Positions 47,201 to 59,537 of a stretch of 64,000 bases of DNA are shown piece by piece. This DNA is from Parus major (taxonomy: Eukaryota > Chordata > Aves > Passeriformes > Paridae), in the NCBI RefSeq assembly GCF_001522545.3, contig NC_031769.1, positions 76,318,904 to 76,382,903 on the forward strand, written 5' to 3'. The translations under genes and the position numbers were made by a program. Positions within the stretch are counted from its first letter, which is position 1, and each line of letters begins with the position of its first letter. The notes under the pieces are model-generated. The model searched no databases, was not told the DNA's origin, and saw only the letters and a list, made by a program, of their open reading frames with translations.

Positions 47201-48949
47201 AAACAGACAAACTCAAGGATGAGTTATGTTTTTATCCTGAAATTAAAAGCTCTGTGCCTGGATTAGTTACAGTACGTGTAACCTAGAGATAGAGTAACTC
47301 AGAGCTTATTAACATTCTAATATTCATTTGCCTTTTAATTCCTGTCACAGAATCTTAACAGGATAATTATGTTCTTCACTCCTTCCTCAAAGCTGAATAA
47401 TATCTTTAAGGAGAAGAAATTGTGGTTTTCATTCCACCCCAGAAAGCACTTTACTGTCACAATATTGGAATAAAATATATGAGTCGTCTGATTAAGAAAC
47501 AATTAATTTGGTGCCATGGAGCAGCAGAATTCATAGAACACAGAACTGCTGCATTTCCTTCCTCTTCTTCTTCCCCTATGAGCAATTAAAAGACTGAAAA
47601 AGAAGGTGGAATGTATAGGTATAATCCTAACGGCTGTATTTGTTTTGATTTTGAACTGAGGACATATCATGTTCTTTTAGAGCAATGCAATGCCTAGGAA
47701 AATATAAGATTCCTCCCTATTGATCAGTGGCTTCATAAGCATCTATAGGGCATAGGAGCTGCAATTGCCAGTACAGGTACTACACAACAAAGTCCTAAAA
47801 TTAGTTGAGTCATACTCTAAGTTCAAATGTAACATAGTCACCTGAGAGGTGCCTAAAGGAAGGTAATTGATTGTTCTGTATCTAGGTTTCATCTTTTGTG
47901 TATCACTGCAGGGCTGTTGTCCATTTTTTTCGCTGCTTACCGTGAACCACCAGAGAATTTGAGCCTCCCACCTACTGTTCTATCTACCTCACTTTGGCTG
48001 TATGTGAGCATAAGGAAAGAAAAGGAGAAGCTCTGCACAGTGTCAAATCTACAAAGGCTTAGTAGCCTACTTCCAAGGTCATGAGAGATTAATAATTTTT
48101 TAAGCATAACTCTGTGGTTAAACAGAAATAGTCTTGATTTTCTTCTGTTCTTCACATTTTTCGCATCTTGGTTTATATACCTTGACATTCAGTTCTTCCT
48201 TTCCTTCCCCCATACTCTGTCCCCACCCATTTCACTTTAGAGTCCTTCAAAATCTGGTTTTTTACACAACAGTTGTGTAAAACTTGAGCTTGTTATTGAC
48301 TCTTGGCACAATTTCACATATGCTAGATACTGGCTGCAGAGCTGACTAAACTGTATGCTTTTGCAATCAATGCGAAGCTGCATGATATATTACAGTCCTA
48401 AACTGAATAATGCCTATAATTATTTTTATTAAAAGTCTACTAAATAAAATGGACTAGAGAAAGAACACAGTGAACAACACCAAGATACAATTAATCTCAA
48501 TTTTTTTTTTAATATTTAAAGAAAACAACTGAAACAGTTGCTGTTCCTCCTTACAACTGCAATGTACTTGTGGTACTGCTTAGTCACAGACTGCCTATTA
48601 GAAGCCTCTTCTCCTGAACAGCCTGAAGTTGTGAAGTTTTAGGATTTCCTATTCCAAAAACTTCCTAAATTCCTATTCCTATTTTAGCAATAGGAAGCCT
48701 TTGAGAAGGCTGGAGAAACCTTCCCCTTAGGGAAAGCAGATAGCTGAATGGGATCAGGGAAGCACAAAACAAGTTTCATAACAAGGGCTGGATTTGAAAG
48801 CATTCAGCTCCATTAAAGTGCAGCAAGGTGCATCAGCCTTGTGAAGTCTTTGTAGTGAAATGAAAAGAATTCTGCCATTGTTCAACACCATCAACCTCTG
48901 CTTCTTTATCCATATAGTACGTCTTTATGTATAAGGCTTTATAACCAAG
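41289..48949. other. long gene-free stretch
   Basis: About 7.7 kb of unique AT-rich DNA, the longest part of the window without a recognised repeat. Only short unconvincing open frames occur. Around 43420-43490 there is a cluster of POU/homeodomain-like words (ATGCATGCTAATTATGTAAA) that could mark a regulatory element. Confidence 0.5.
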
Positions 48950-50315
48950 TGTCGCGGTTTTGACACTGGCCAAACACCAGGCACCCATGAAAGCTGCTCG
49001 CTCACCCTCCTCTGCCACTGCTGGGCAGAGGGGAAAAAAAACTAATGAAGGCTTCATGAGCTGAGGTAAGGACTGGGAGAAAGCACTTCAAGGGCAAAGC
49101 AGGCTCAACTTATAAGTACTTCACACTTGAAGTGATTTTATTAGTAACAAAATCAGAAGAGAATAATGAGAAGTAAAATAAGCCCTTAAAAACACTTTTT
49201 TGCTCCCGACCCTTCCCCTCCTTCCCACAACTGTCACAATACAGCTGGCCTGGACTGGACAAAGTAAATTTGAGCATAACACAAATCCAATTTGGCTGGC
49301 CTGGTTCATGCCTCAACATGTCCCTGGATAAGTTACAGGGGACCCTCGGCCATCCCCATTCAAGCTGGTAAGTAAGCACATCACTGGCCAAAGATCTGGG
49401 CAGAGAGAGATCCCAGCCAATATCTATCTAAGCTCAGGAGTGTTGAATCAAGTAAAAAAGTGAGCTCTGCATAATAAATGGAGCTGTTTTGTCTCATGAG
49501 CATCTGGTTCATGAATTGTAGTTTTCATCTCCCCACCCACAACCGGCACACTGCAACCAACAGAGCAGGGAGACAGGGCGTGGGGTTTCTAGTCAGTTCA
49601 TCACCCGAGGTTTTCTTTCACTGCTCAGGGAGAGGTGTCCTTCCCCTGTGAGACCATGGGGTCCCTGCCACAGGAGACAGTTCTCCATGAACTTCTCCAA
49701 TGTGGTTCCAATCTCATGAGGAGCAGTCCTGCCAAAACTGCTGCGACATGGCATGGGTGACTCTTCCAGAGGTGCAGCCCTCCAAGTACAGGCTGCTCCA
49801 GTGTGGAAGCAGGGCCCTCTCTCTCCACCTGGTCTCCCACTGGATCACAGCCTCCTCCAGGCATCCACACACCCTGGCATGGGCACCTTCCCCATGGGCT
49901 GTGGGTGGATCCCTGCATCCCCTGTGGATCCCCAGGGGCTGCAGGGGCACAGCTGCTTCACCCTGGTCTCACCACAGCCTGCAGAGGAATCTCAGCTCTG
50001 GCACCTGGAGCACCTCCTGCCCCTCCTTCTTCACTGACCTTGGTGTCTCCATGTGGTTTACCTCACATATTCTCACCTCCTTCTCTTCCCTGGCTAGGAA
50101 ACAAACTATGCTTCACTTTGTTTTGATTTTCTTCTTAAATCTGTTATCACAGAGGCGTTATCCACATCTCTAATTGGCCCAGCCCTGGCCAGCAGCATGT
50201 CCATCTTCAGAGCCATCAGGGATTGGCTCTGCTGGGTATGGTGGAAGCTTCCAGCAGCTTCCTACTGAAGCCACCTCCTTGGCTCCCTGCTACCAGGCCA
50301 TGCAAAACCAACACA
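48950..50315 (-). mobile_element. large ERV LTR, interrupted by a nested LTR
   Basis: In minus orientation the LTR starts TGTGTTGGTTTTGCATGGCC at 50315 and ends GTCAAAACCGCGACA at 48950. AATAAA lies at 49137-49142. The U3 half holds repeated GC-rich blocks (TGCAGCCC, GGAGCAG) familiar from a songbird LTR family of about 1-1.2 kb; U5 ends with GCAGAGGAGGGTGAGCGAGC. Removing the nested element (49232-49535 plus its duplication) leaves about 1.05 kb. No internal retroviral sequence adjoins. Several frames of 75-157 codons inside reflect GC richness. A clean target duplication is not visible (CCAAG versus CCATA). Confidence 0.75.
49232..49535 (+). mobile_element. solo LTR nested inside the 48950-50315 LTR
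   Basis: About 304 bases from TGTCACAATACAGC to ATCTCCCCA, plus orientation, opposite to the host LTR. AATAAA is at 49473-49478, followed by a short U5. CCCACAAC flanks it on both sides (49224-49231 and 49536-49543). If the true duplication is the inner 6 bp CACAAC, the LTR ends two bases later at 49537. The matching flanks lie within the host LTR, showing that this insertion came second. Confidence 0.7.
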
Positions 50316-50559
50316 CCATATCTGATTAATTATTAGATATGCCATGCAGCTTACGAGCAACTGTAGGTTTTTGTTTATCAACAAAACATATTTTATCTCC
50401 ATACATTTATATACAAAATATATTAGCTACATTTCAATTGCAACAGAAAAGTGCCACTGAACTTTCATAAGATGACATGTTGATGCCCCTTATTATAATA
50501 GAACCAAAACATTTTTGAATCACTGAAACGTCTCCCTTTCCATCCCTGAACTCCACCTA

Positions 50560-50913
50560 TATTGCGGCTAGCAACTTCAGGATCTTGTCCAGGGAAGCAG
50601 CAGGATTTTGGGGACCAGCATGGAACACCAACGAGACGGGCTCCTGGTTCATGAAACCATTTATTCAGCATGGGAACAAAGTCAGGTCCAGAACAGAGAG
50701 CCCCGAACAGAGGCACAGCAGGGGTTTTTGAGGGACAGAACTCTTGAGGGTCCCCACCTTTGAGGGTGGAGTTTAGGGTCAGGAACCATTAGAAACACAG
50801 CAAGGGAGAACCCCCCAGGGACTCAAACCCAATCAGAGCACCTGGGCCGCCCTTCACAAGGGGTTTGGGGTGGGACAATGGAACTCTTTGTCTCCCCTGA
50901 GGCCACTGCCACA
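50560..50913 (-). mobile_element. ERVK-type solo LTR, second copy
   Basis: Also 354 bp, in minus orientation from TGTGGCAG (50913) to CCGCAATA (50560). It is flanked by a perfect 6-bp target duplication CACCTA (50554-50559 and 50914-50919). Its sequence follows the copy at 10465-10818 nearly base for base, with small indels (a shorter G run, two extra bases near the start). The terminal CA has mutated to TA. The poly(A) signal is conserved (TTTATT on the plus strand near 50660). No internal sequence remains. Confidence 0.93.
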
Positions 50914-51767
50914 CACCTAGACCAGGCCAGAGTCAAATATAAACTAGGCAACAAAGTATTTCTCACACACCAAAAAAAGAAACAAAGTTACCAGTGGCAA
51001 TGAACAACGAAGTATGACAATGATAATGTAAAAATAACTCCAAATTAAGTGAGGAATAGTGGCATCTCTTTGATATTTGCCACTCTTGTGCAGAATTTGG
51101 GAACTGTCTGCCCTTGCATCCTAATGAGGTATAATACTCTGGCAGCAGAAGGCTCTTCTCATCCTTCCCTCAAGTTTATTCTGATCCAATATAGAGTTAT
51201 ACAAATTTATCTTATATTTTTTAATTAGTTACTTATAAGTTTATGCTTGAGTTAGTGTAAGTGGGTAAATAAGAGTAGGCAGTTTCTCCAGACATTCTGA
51301 GGCTGTCAGATCCAGGTGATGTAATCTGTATATGATCTCTCAAATTCAAAAGAGGCAAGCTGGTGGGACCAGAGAGTGCAAGGAGGTACACTGCAGCTCC
51401 TGAAGCCAATAGTGATGCACAGCACTGAGCTGAGCTGAGATACCCTGTGTGTCACAATGTCTCTTTAGTTACAAACCCAGTCCTAATTCAAGGATCTCAC
51501 AAGAAATTGAACTGTGTGAGATAACTGAGGTGCTTTAGGGTGAGGTTTGCATGGAAAACCTTGGAGAATTTTTCTTGATATTTGGAAATGCTATTCTTAA
51601 CACATGGTTCTTACATTGTATCTATTAATACAACTGCAGTCCCTTAATATAGTAGTGGGTAGCATACTTGATTATATTAAGAAATATTGATTTGATGAAT
51701 TTTAGAGCTGTCATGGAAATTAAATGTAACTAACTATTGAAAATGGGAGTGAAAAAGAAGAATTACA

Positions 51768-51798
51768 CAAAGACAAAAACAAACAAACAAAAAAACCA
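51768..51798. repeat. (CAAA)n simple repeat
   Basis: ACAAAGACAAAAACAAACAA and neighbours. Confidence 0.8.
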
Positions 51799-52015
51799 GA
51801 GGAACATTTTCTTTTATTTTCATATTAAATCACTTACTAAGGCATGGTTTGCTAAGATCTTTTTTGGCTAGCTGATATATGCAAACTGCCACAACTTAAG
51901 TCTATGGTAAAAGCAATGTATTTATTGGCAAATAGGTGCACTAGTGGACAGTGGTACATAGAATGAGGTTAGAAGGATTTTTACAGTTTTTGCAGTCCCT
52001 TTTTCCCAAAACTTG

Positions 52016-52080
52016 AAGTTTTGTTCATTTGTTGGTTGGTTGGTTTGGGTTTTCTTAGTGGGGTTTTTTTGGGTTTTTTT
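52016..52080. repeat. G/T-rich simple repeat
   Basis: GGTT and GTTT units including TTGGTTGGTTGGTTTGGG, then T runs with GGG. Confidence 0.8.
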
Positions 52081-54185
52081 ACAAAATGTGTTTTAGCAGA
52101 AGTCAAATGTAATATGTGCAACAATAATGGGAATTCAGGAGGAAACTATAAGGTTACTTAAATATCTTTTCAATGTCTACAATACAAAAATTATCATATA
52201 AAAAAAAAAGGAAACATATCTGCAGAATGAGCAGTTCTGTCTTCCTCTGAATTTTTAACAATGCATACAACAACCAGCAAATGAAGCAATAGCTTACTGC
52301 ATGGAAAAAAAAGCAAAATATCATTTATTTGCAATAGTAATTTTATATCTGCCCATAATGAAAGTCTATTCATGTTCACTGGCACTTAATTACAGCTTGT
52401 CTGACTACATGAACTGATATTTATGACATCCAGAATGGGAATTATTTTAGTACATTTCTGTTATTTGCCTTGTTGACAAAATTTCATGCCCATTACATGC
52501 CCATTCTCTCAAGCCATATAAATATTTTGGCAACACAATGAATTTTCTGGCGTCTAATAAAGCGATTAGTTTATGAAAATTCCTAAATTAATAAACAACA
52601 GTAATTTATTATTAATAGAAAACAAACCCCAAACTATGCCTTAGTTTTTAATAGAACAGAAAATCCATTTCCACACTACAATTGCTCTGCTGATTGAAAA
52701 GCTGCAAATTGAAAGTCTGTGTAAATATCTTCTTTCTCAGTTAGTCAACAGAAAATAGTCTCTCTTTTCCCACAAGAACGGATGCACTTCTTTTACATGT
52801 CACCGCTTGAAAATATATTTTTGTTTGTAAGTTTTTCTTATGATAATGGACAATATTTGACTTTCAGACATTATTAATTTTTTTTTCATATAGTGTTTTT
52901 GGTAGATGTCTAGATTTACTGTTACAGAAAATGATCACAGGCATTTAATTTGTTACTTAGTTCAATATCAGTAATTTTTCTCATAAAGTGAATAGAAGTT
53001 ACTTATGAGGTCTTCTCCCTGACATATTTCAAAGAAAGAAGTGACACATAGAAACAGATTTGTGAAGCCCAGGAATTTCAGTTTACCATCATCTTCTATT
53101 CCTCTTTTCCCAAAGCATTTTTTCTTTAGAAGCACAAACTTTGGTTTTCACTCATAGAAACAACTCAATCATTATTAAATTTCGATATTTTTTTTTTTTG
53201 TGGTCATAATCACAGTTTTTAATGCAATTTTCAGGATAATGAAGTCTGTTGTGAATCACTGGACACAAAATTAATGCCTGAAAAAAGATGGATTAAATTT
53301 ATTCGATTTACAGATAAAAGAGCAAGCAATAATTTTCACTTAATACATTTTTAAAAGGGAAAGGTGATCTATACCAAAACACATCTTAGCCATGAATATT
53401 TTTGTTTTTCAGTAATTTAAGAAAACATACATAGTATTTTAGAGATAAATCAATCAGTAATTTCCTGGTATTTCAGCAATATCCTTACAAATTCATAAAG
53501 ATGAAAATATCTAGCAAAAAGAGAGCCACTTAGATGACTTTTCAGCTTTGAGATCTGTGAAAAATTTAGGTTTTAAGAACTTTGATTTTGGTAAGTAGCA
53601 AGGCTTTTTCACATATTTTCTTATAGAAAAATTGTTTGATAAAAATGAAGCTTCATTAAAAATAATTTCCTTTAAGTGTGAATCATTAATTGGCCCAGTA
53701 AAAGGAAACTTCATGAAGTCTAATACAGAGATATTCTCATTTAACTTCATGAAATGTAATAAAAGAAGATATTCCCACATACTGTAATACAAACTATTAT
53801 CTTAGGAAGCTGCACTAAAATGGCTTTAATGGTAACAATGGTAACTCTGCCAAAATGGCACTAACATTGGTAAGAAAGCTACCCAAAGCATAGATGTACA
53901 CAACAAATATTCTAATATCATAGGTACTGTGAAATAAAATGAGGAAAAATAAAACACACTACAGATTATCTCACATCTGCCAGTCCTAGGGTAGCTTTTT
54001 GTTTGAGACACTAATAACCAGTCACTCCAGAACCTTACAGACAAACAGAAAATTGCACCTAAGAATTATATGCTAATTTTTTTTGAGCATTTAATTTCTT
54101 TTACATTCTCACCAACACAGGAGAGGAATTTAAGTGGGGATGCAAAAAGAAAACCACACCCTGGGCTTTTATACAGGTGTGGCAG

Positions 54186-54864
54186 TATCCTAGTTTGGAA
54201 CAAATTTGGGAGGAAACTTCTGCAGTCGTTTCCTCTAGAAAGCAAATTCAGATGGCCCCTCCCCCAGGTGGTTCGGGAAAGATTTCCTCGGATAAAAGTG
54301 GGAAAAAATCTGTTTATTTAACAAGTAAAGTAATCGCAAACATGAGGAAAATGAATAATGTTAAACAATAAAAGCTCTCTCTGTTCTGAAGAGACGGCAA
54401 ATTCAGAAAGTCCCTCTGTGGGTGTGGCTCAGTCTCTCCAGGGCTCGGGCCCAGCGTGCAGCCTGGGGGTCTCCAGGAGGTTCTCCCGATGTCCTGGACC
54501 AAAGAAAAGCTGAACAGTCCCAGAAAAAGAAGGCACAGTCCAGAGAAAACCTTTCTTACCATAGCTAACGAGGAAAACCAGCTAAAAAAGCAGAGAAAAA
54601 CTCTCTCTCTCTCTGTCTCTCCACAAATGGCCAAGAACTTCGAGAGAGTGCTGAGAGTTTTATTTCTCTCTCGCTGTCCAAGCCTGGCAGCACAGCCCAT
54701 GAGAAGGAATGAGGGAGAGCAAGTGCGGTTTCTGAACACAAACTGCGGCTTCTTCTCCTCCCTTCACTCTCAGAACCAGTCTTAAAAACACAGAACTCAA
54801 TATCCAGCATAAGCAGGACAGGCAACTGGGGATACAAGAATCATAAAGTCCACTGCCTTGGCCA
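54186..54864 (-). mobile_element. ERVL-like LTR, second copy of the 5833-6490 family
   Basis: In minus orientation the element starts TGGCCAAGGCAGTGG and aligns with the 5833 LTR through GACTTTATGATTCTTGTATC, TTTTTAAGACTGGTTCTGAG and the ending CCAAACTAGGATA. AATAAA is at 54313-54318. A CT microsatellite (54601-54619) is internal. The six bases before the start on the minus strand are GTGGAA, the same as the end of the polypurine tract next to the 5833 LTR, so this may be a 3' LTR whose internal region was cut off right there. No further internal sequence or clear target duplication is visible. Confidence 0.85.
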
Positions 54865-54897
54865 TTCCACAAAGTAAGTGATATTTCCTGATATTTC

Positions 54898-54946
54898 CTT
54901 TTTTTTTTTGTTTTTTTTGGGTTTTTTTTGTTTTGTATTTTTTTCT
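54898..54946. repeat. T-rich simple repeat
   Basis: T runs broken by G or GGG, just right of the LTR. Confidence 0.85.
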
Positions 54947-57900
54947 TAAACATAAAACTTAATGCACTGAATGATGTTTTATTAATGTAACCAGTAAGAG
55001 AGAAGGCATGTGGAATGCACCTGAGATGGTTTTCCAAGGGAACTGTCTTCCTATGGTTTCCTGAGTTGCCTCAGTTTTCAGCATTAATATTTTAACAGTG
55101 AGAGAAACACTTCTGCTCTCATTATACCTTTGAAATGTGTGGTGGAATATAAACCTGGCATCTTTGCTCTAAATGACATAAGTAATATTTTCTAATAGTT
55201 AGTACTGATCCCTGAGAGCTAGAAGCATAGGTTCTAGTGCTGGATTTCCCTTAGATTGTGCCACTGATGTTGGAGAGACCAATCATGGTACATAAGTTTT
55301 CTTGTCTTTGAGCTATGAACAATAATATCCTCCATTCCTCATTTTCACTATTTTTTTATAAACAGATATGAAATCTGATATAGGGCAGTACTGAACATGT
55401 TTGAAGTACATTTGAGATTATATACAATTTGAGATCCAGGTAATTGGAAGGAATTTCAAACCAGGCAAAAAGAATTCACCTGTGACTGCCTTGTAGTCTT
55501 TTTTTTTCAGGCAAAATCTGTATTAAATTACTGGATTACATTAGGTAGGATGCAGCTCAATGGTGAAAGACCATGAATATCTCATCAACTGTCAGTTATG
55601 ATTAAACAATTCTCTTGTGCTGACAACACAAATTGCTTGGACACGTGCAGTCATTCTTACTACCTAATTATAGTTTGACCACAGAAATCTTACTTGCTTA
55701 ACTATAAAAGTTTAAGGTCTATCACAACAATCTGTTTTATAGCCTGGAAATTTATCAGGAATTTAAGATACAAACTACCAGTAGAAAATACAAGAACCCC
55801 ACCAATGACAAATTATTTTAATTATTTTATCACAGAAGATGTGGTTAGTGGTGGAGCAAAGGAGCGTGATGGAATACTTCACAAAATATTTAGAGGAGGA
55901 TAAGACATGATTGAGGAAGATAAATTTTTTTGAAAGAAGACTTCACAGATACAAAATAAATACATTGGTGGCAGCAAACAATGTAAAATAGAGAAGAGGA
56001 AAAAAAAATATTCTCCTGGAAGAATACTGTGAAGTATAGCTCTCTAAACTGAAAAAAATATCAGACTTCTGCTGAGGCATTTTGAAACTGGCCTATTCAA
56101 ACCTGCTTTCAGAATCTTTAGAAAACATGGTTAAGGAGCACAGTAATTTTTTCAGAGAATTTCCATGATTCTTAAGTTAGGAAGCCTTTGCATAAGAATC
56201 TTGGTGTTAACTGTGAAATAGGTGGATTAGCCCTAATGAGGACCGGTGGAAGGATCTGCTGAGACACTGAGAGCAAGCACAGCACCATAAAGGATACAAT
56301 GGAAGCTACTTGGAAATAAAACTGACAGTGAAATTTAATGCCAAGAAACACAGTCATTTAGCTGACTGCAGAGAGTTATACAGCAAAAACTGAAAGCCTG
56401 GTGAAATACCTCAGGTCCAATCAGCTGTAAATTTTGTGATTTGAGCTCCTACCCTCATCTTCAATCCATATATCTTTCCTTTTTACCTGATAAGCAGAAT
56501 GAAACATCAGACATTCTGGCATGCTGCAAATCAATTTCTATTACTCTATTGATCAAGATAATTTATCTTTGTCGTACTTCAAGCCATTCAATCTCAGTGA
56601 TACAGTTTAGTTCTAATTTTTAGTTTTCTCTGCAGCAAGTGGTTTTGTTTTGAAATTATGTCCAAAATTCCCATGTTTAATCAAATATACATTGCAATTC
56701 AAACAGAAAAGAATAATGTGACTCACTATCAATAAAATAGACATTTCCCTATATTCACTCTATTGTTTATCATGGCATTGATATTTGCTTTGTATAAATG
56801 GTTTCTGTAATATTGACTCAATTTATGTCAATCTGCATTTTTACACATCCTTGAACAGCTCGCTTTTTTTTTCTGAACTCTGGAAGTGCTGTCAGTCTTA
56901 TTTACTTTCCATTGAAAGCACCATCTCTCTATAATAAAATTCAGAAATTATAAAACAAAAGCTTATTTAAAATGCTTCTGTGAACATAACCAAATAATAC
57001 ATATTTGAAATTTTAAGTATCTGTCATTCCAAATATATCACTATTTCTTTCATAGGCAACCAAGACTGTGGACTTGTTTCTAAAGGTGCAGGTACACACA
57101 TCTTGTTGAAAGCAATATTGACATGTTAATTAATATTTTTTATCATAAGAAAAAGAAAAGTTTAACATTTATTCCTTCCATTTCAAAATCCCACTGTCCA
57201 CAGCTTAGAGGAAAAGAGGAAAAACCTTACAGATGTCTCTAGTCATCCCTCAAAGGATGTCCAGCAGCACAGAGCAGTGGTAGATCTGAAGACTGGTGGT
57301 GAATTTACCTTGATAAGCATTCAAGGAGGGGTGAAAATCCTGCCCTTTACTCAAGAGCAGCATTACTTCTGATGTTTTGGCACATGCCCCAAGATAATGC
57401 TGGGAGCTACAGATACTTCCTCTAGTAGAAAAATCACAAAAATATAAAAAATAAATAGATTATATAATATTTATGTATTATAATATAAATAATATAAAAT
57501 ATTATATGTAAATATATAATACTATATATTATATAAATTATAATTGGATATATTAATATAATATGAATATAATAGTTTATATTTATATAAAAATATAAAA
57601 TTAAAAAATACTGAAAACAGAAAAATATTCCTGCCTACAGACAGGTTGGGGCAACTGTTCCTTCATTTCTGAAACAGGAAATTGACCACTATTAAGTTGC
57701 CTTCCATATCTAAACATTCCCAAAGATTCTTGGCTTCAGTCCATCTTCACTACAGAACAACAGAGCAGCATCCAACACAGCACAATTTAAGATCACCTAT
57801 TCATGAGTTTTATTTACTAAGTAAAAATTACCCCTAATCTAGAGATGTGTGCTCTGATTTACGGTCAGAGAATGAACATCTAATACAGGAAGTTATCATT

Positions 57901-59370
57901 AAAATTTTTAGTACAAATATTTTTGAATATGAAGCAGAGATATGATCCTAAATTAGTCCAAAAAGACATGTAGTCATACTGAAAAATTAAAACTGATATC
58001 CATATCATTATAAATGGCTGTTTTTATCTTTCAAAACGCCTTTCTTGTCTATTCTAGGTAGACTCTACAGTTTACTCCTCTATATCTGTAAAACACTGTT
58101 AAGGTGAATATATTTTCAGTATATTTATTACAGAAAACTTTATGCTGTCTGCATATAGTTAATATCCACTCTTAGCAATGACAAATCAAAAATCAAAGAT
58201 GTTTTTCTAAATAATCTGATACATTGATTTTTACTGTCATACATTTATGAGAGACTTCAAGCAGCATCAAAATAAATTGCCTTACAGTATTTTTCAGGGG
58301 AAAAACAGGTTTGGCAGGGAGTAACACTAATTATTTTAAGATAAACCTGCCTTTCATATTTCTCAGATTACTCCAATCAATGTCCTCAGGCCCCTTTTCA
58401 ACAAAGGACACAACAAGAGACATGCCAAGGATGGAGGCAACATGCCAAGCCTGATGCAGCTCCTTCCCTACCCTAGGCTGTTAAGCTGCAGTCATTCTTT
58501 CTAAAGGCTGGAGGAGAAGCTTCAGAAAACAAGAAACTTCACCTTTTTTTCTCATAAATGCATAAACTACTACCAACTAAAGAGCTATGATCAGTTAATA
58601 AATACAATGTTAATCAGTTAATAAAAGCAATGCTTCAACCCAAAATATAACAAACTGTTATCCTAATTTAAATTCATAAACAGTTTACATGTTAGATTTT
58701 GATTTTTTTCTTATGTTCTACAGGCTTTCCTACATGGAACAACATTTGACATGAGATATGGCTTTCAGTGGAAAAATAGGAGGGCATGGACTACCTTTTC
58801 AGCTAAGAAGAAAGTGACTCTTCTCTTTTTGTTCATTTAATAAATACTGAGAAGGATATCTACCCAGAGTATTAAAATCTCCAGCTGAATGCTCTCCTCT
58901 GACAAAGTTTGAAGTCACAGCGCCAACTCCCAGAGAAATGCACTACCTGCCACAGTATCATTAATCTTTCATATTGATATATTAAGTCAGGAAACATTAC
59001 TTGGAACAAGACCTGGAACTCGGGCATACCATTTACCTGCTGAGAGTGTTAACTATCCAGAAAACAAGATTTTAGGAAGTTATAATGTCATCCTAAAGAA
59101 ACTTGTTTCTAGAGAAAGGTTTGGCAGGACGCACTCATTCAATCTGACTTAATTCACCCATGGTTCTGACATAGTGCTTTTCCTCTAGACTCTTCACCAT
59201 CATTTTGATGGATTTATTTTAGTTTACCTGAAACTAGCTTTCTTTCCTCTGTTCCATGTTCTCATTGCAGAAGCCACTTGGAAACAGACACTTATCAGCT
59301 TTTGGGTTCATCATGAATTGGTCTAAAAATGTAGGTTGTTTTTTTTTTTTTTACAGTGAGAAAAATCACT
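54947..59370. other. gene-free stretch
   Basis: About 4.4 kb of unique AT-rich DNA, including a nearly pure AT block at 57440-57612. No recognised gene or mobile element. Confidence 0.55.
57440..57612. repeat. AT-only palindromic block
   Basis: About 170 bases with almost no G or C, made of ATATAAT, TATTATA and AATATA words on both strands. It could form hairpins. Confidence 0.9.
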
Positions 59371-59537
59371 CACTGGAACAACCTCTCCAGGAATTTCACA
59401 GAGACCCTGCCACTGAAAATTTTCAAGACATGATTGGATTGCTGGATAATCTCATCCAGACTGTAATTCTCATGAAGGTTTGGCCTGGATGATGTTTATT
59501 CTTACGTTCCAGCCTGGGTTGTTGTATGGTCCTGTGC
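59371..59537 (+). mobile_element. CR1 LINE 3'-end fragment
   Basis: CACTGGAACAACCTCTCCAG, GAAAATTTTCAAGACATGAT, TGGATTGCTGGATAATCTC, GTTTGGCCTGGATGATG, CGTTCCAGCCTGGGTTG and TATGGTCCTGTG follow the CR1 3' region in order and orientation. About 167 bases, diverged and 5'-truncated. Confidence 0.85.

Larger units (their letters stand above)
50920..54185. other. gene-free stretch
   Basis: About 3.3 kb of unique AT-rich DNA with a (CAAA)n run (51768-51798) and a G/T-rich run (52016-52080). No recognised gene or mobile element. Around 52500-52610 are homeodomain-like words (CTAATAAAGCGATTAG). Confidence 0.55.

Noticed and set aside
49625..50173. Several overlapping frames of 75-157 codons on both strands
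   Set aside because: All lie inside the U3 of the large LTR, which is GC-rich and internally repetitive.
54314..55037. Frames of 90-141 codons on both strands
   Set aside because: They fall within or across the edge of the ERVL-like LTR and match no protein pattern.
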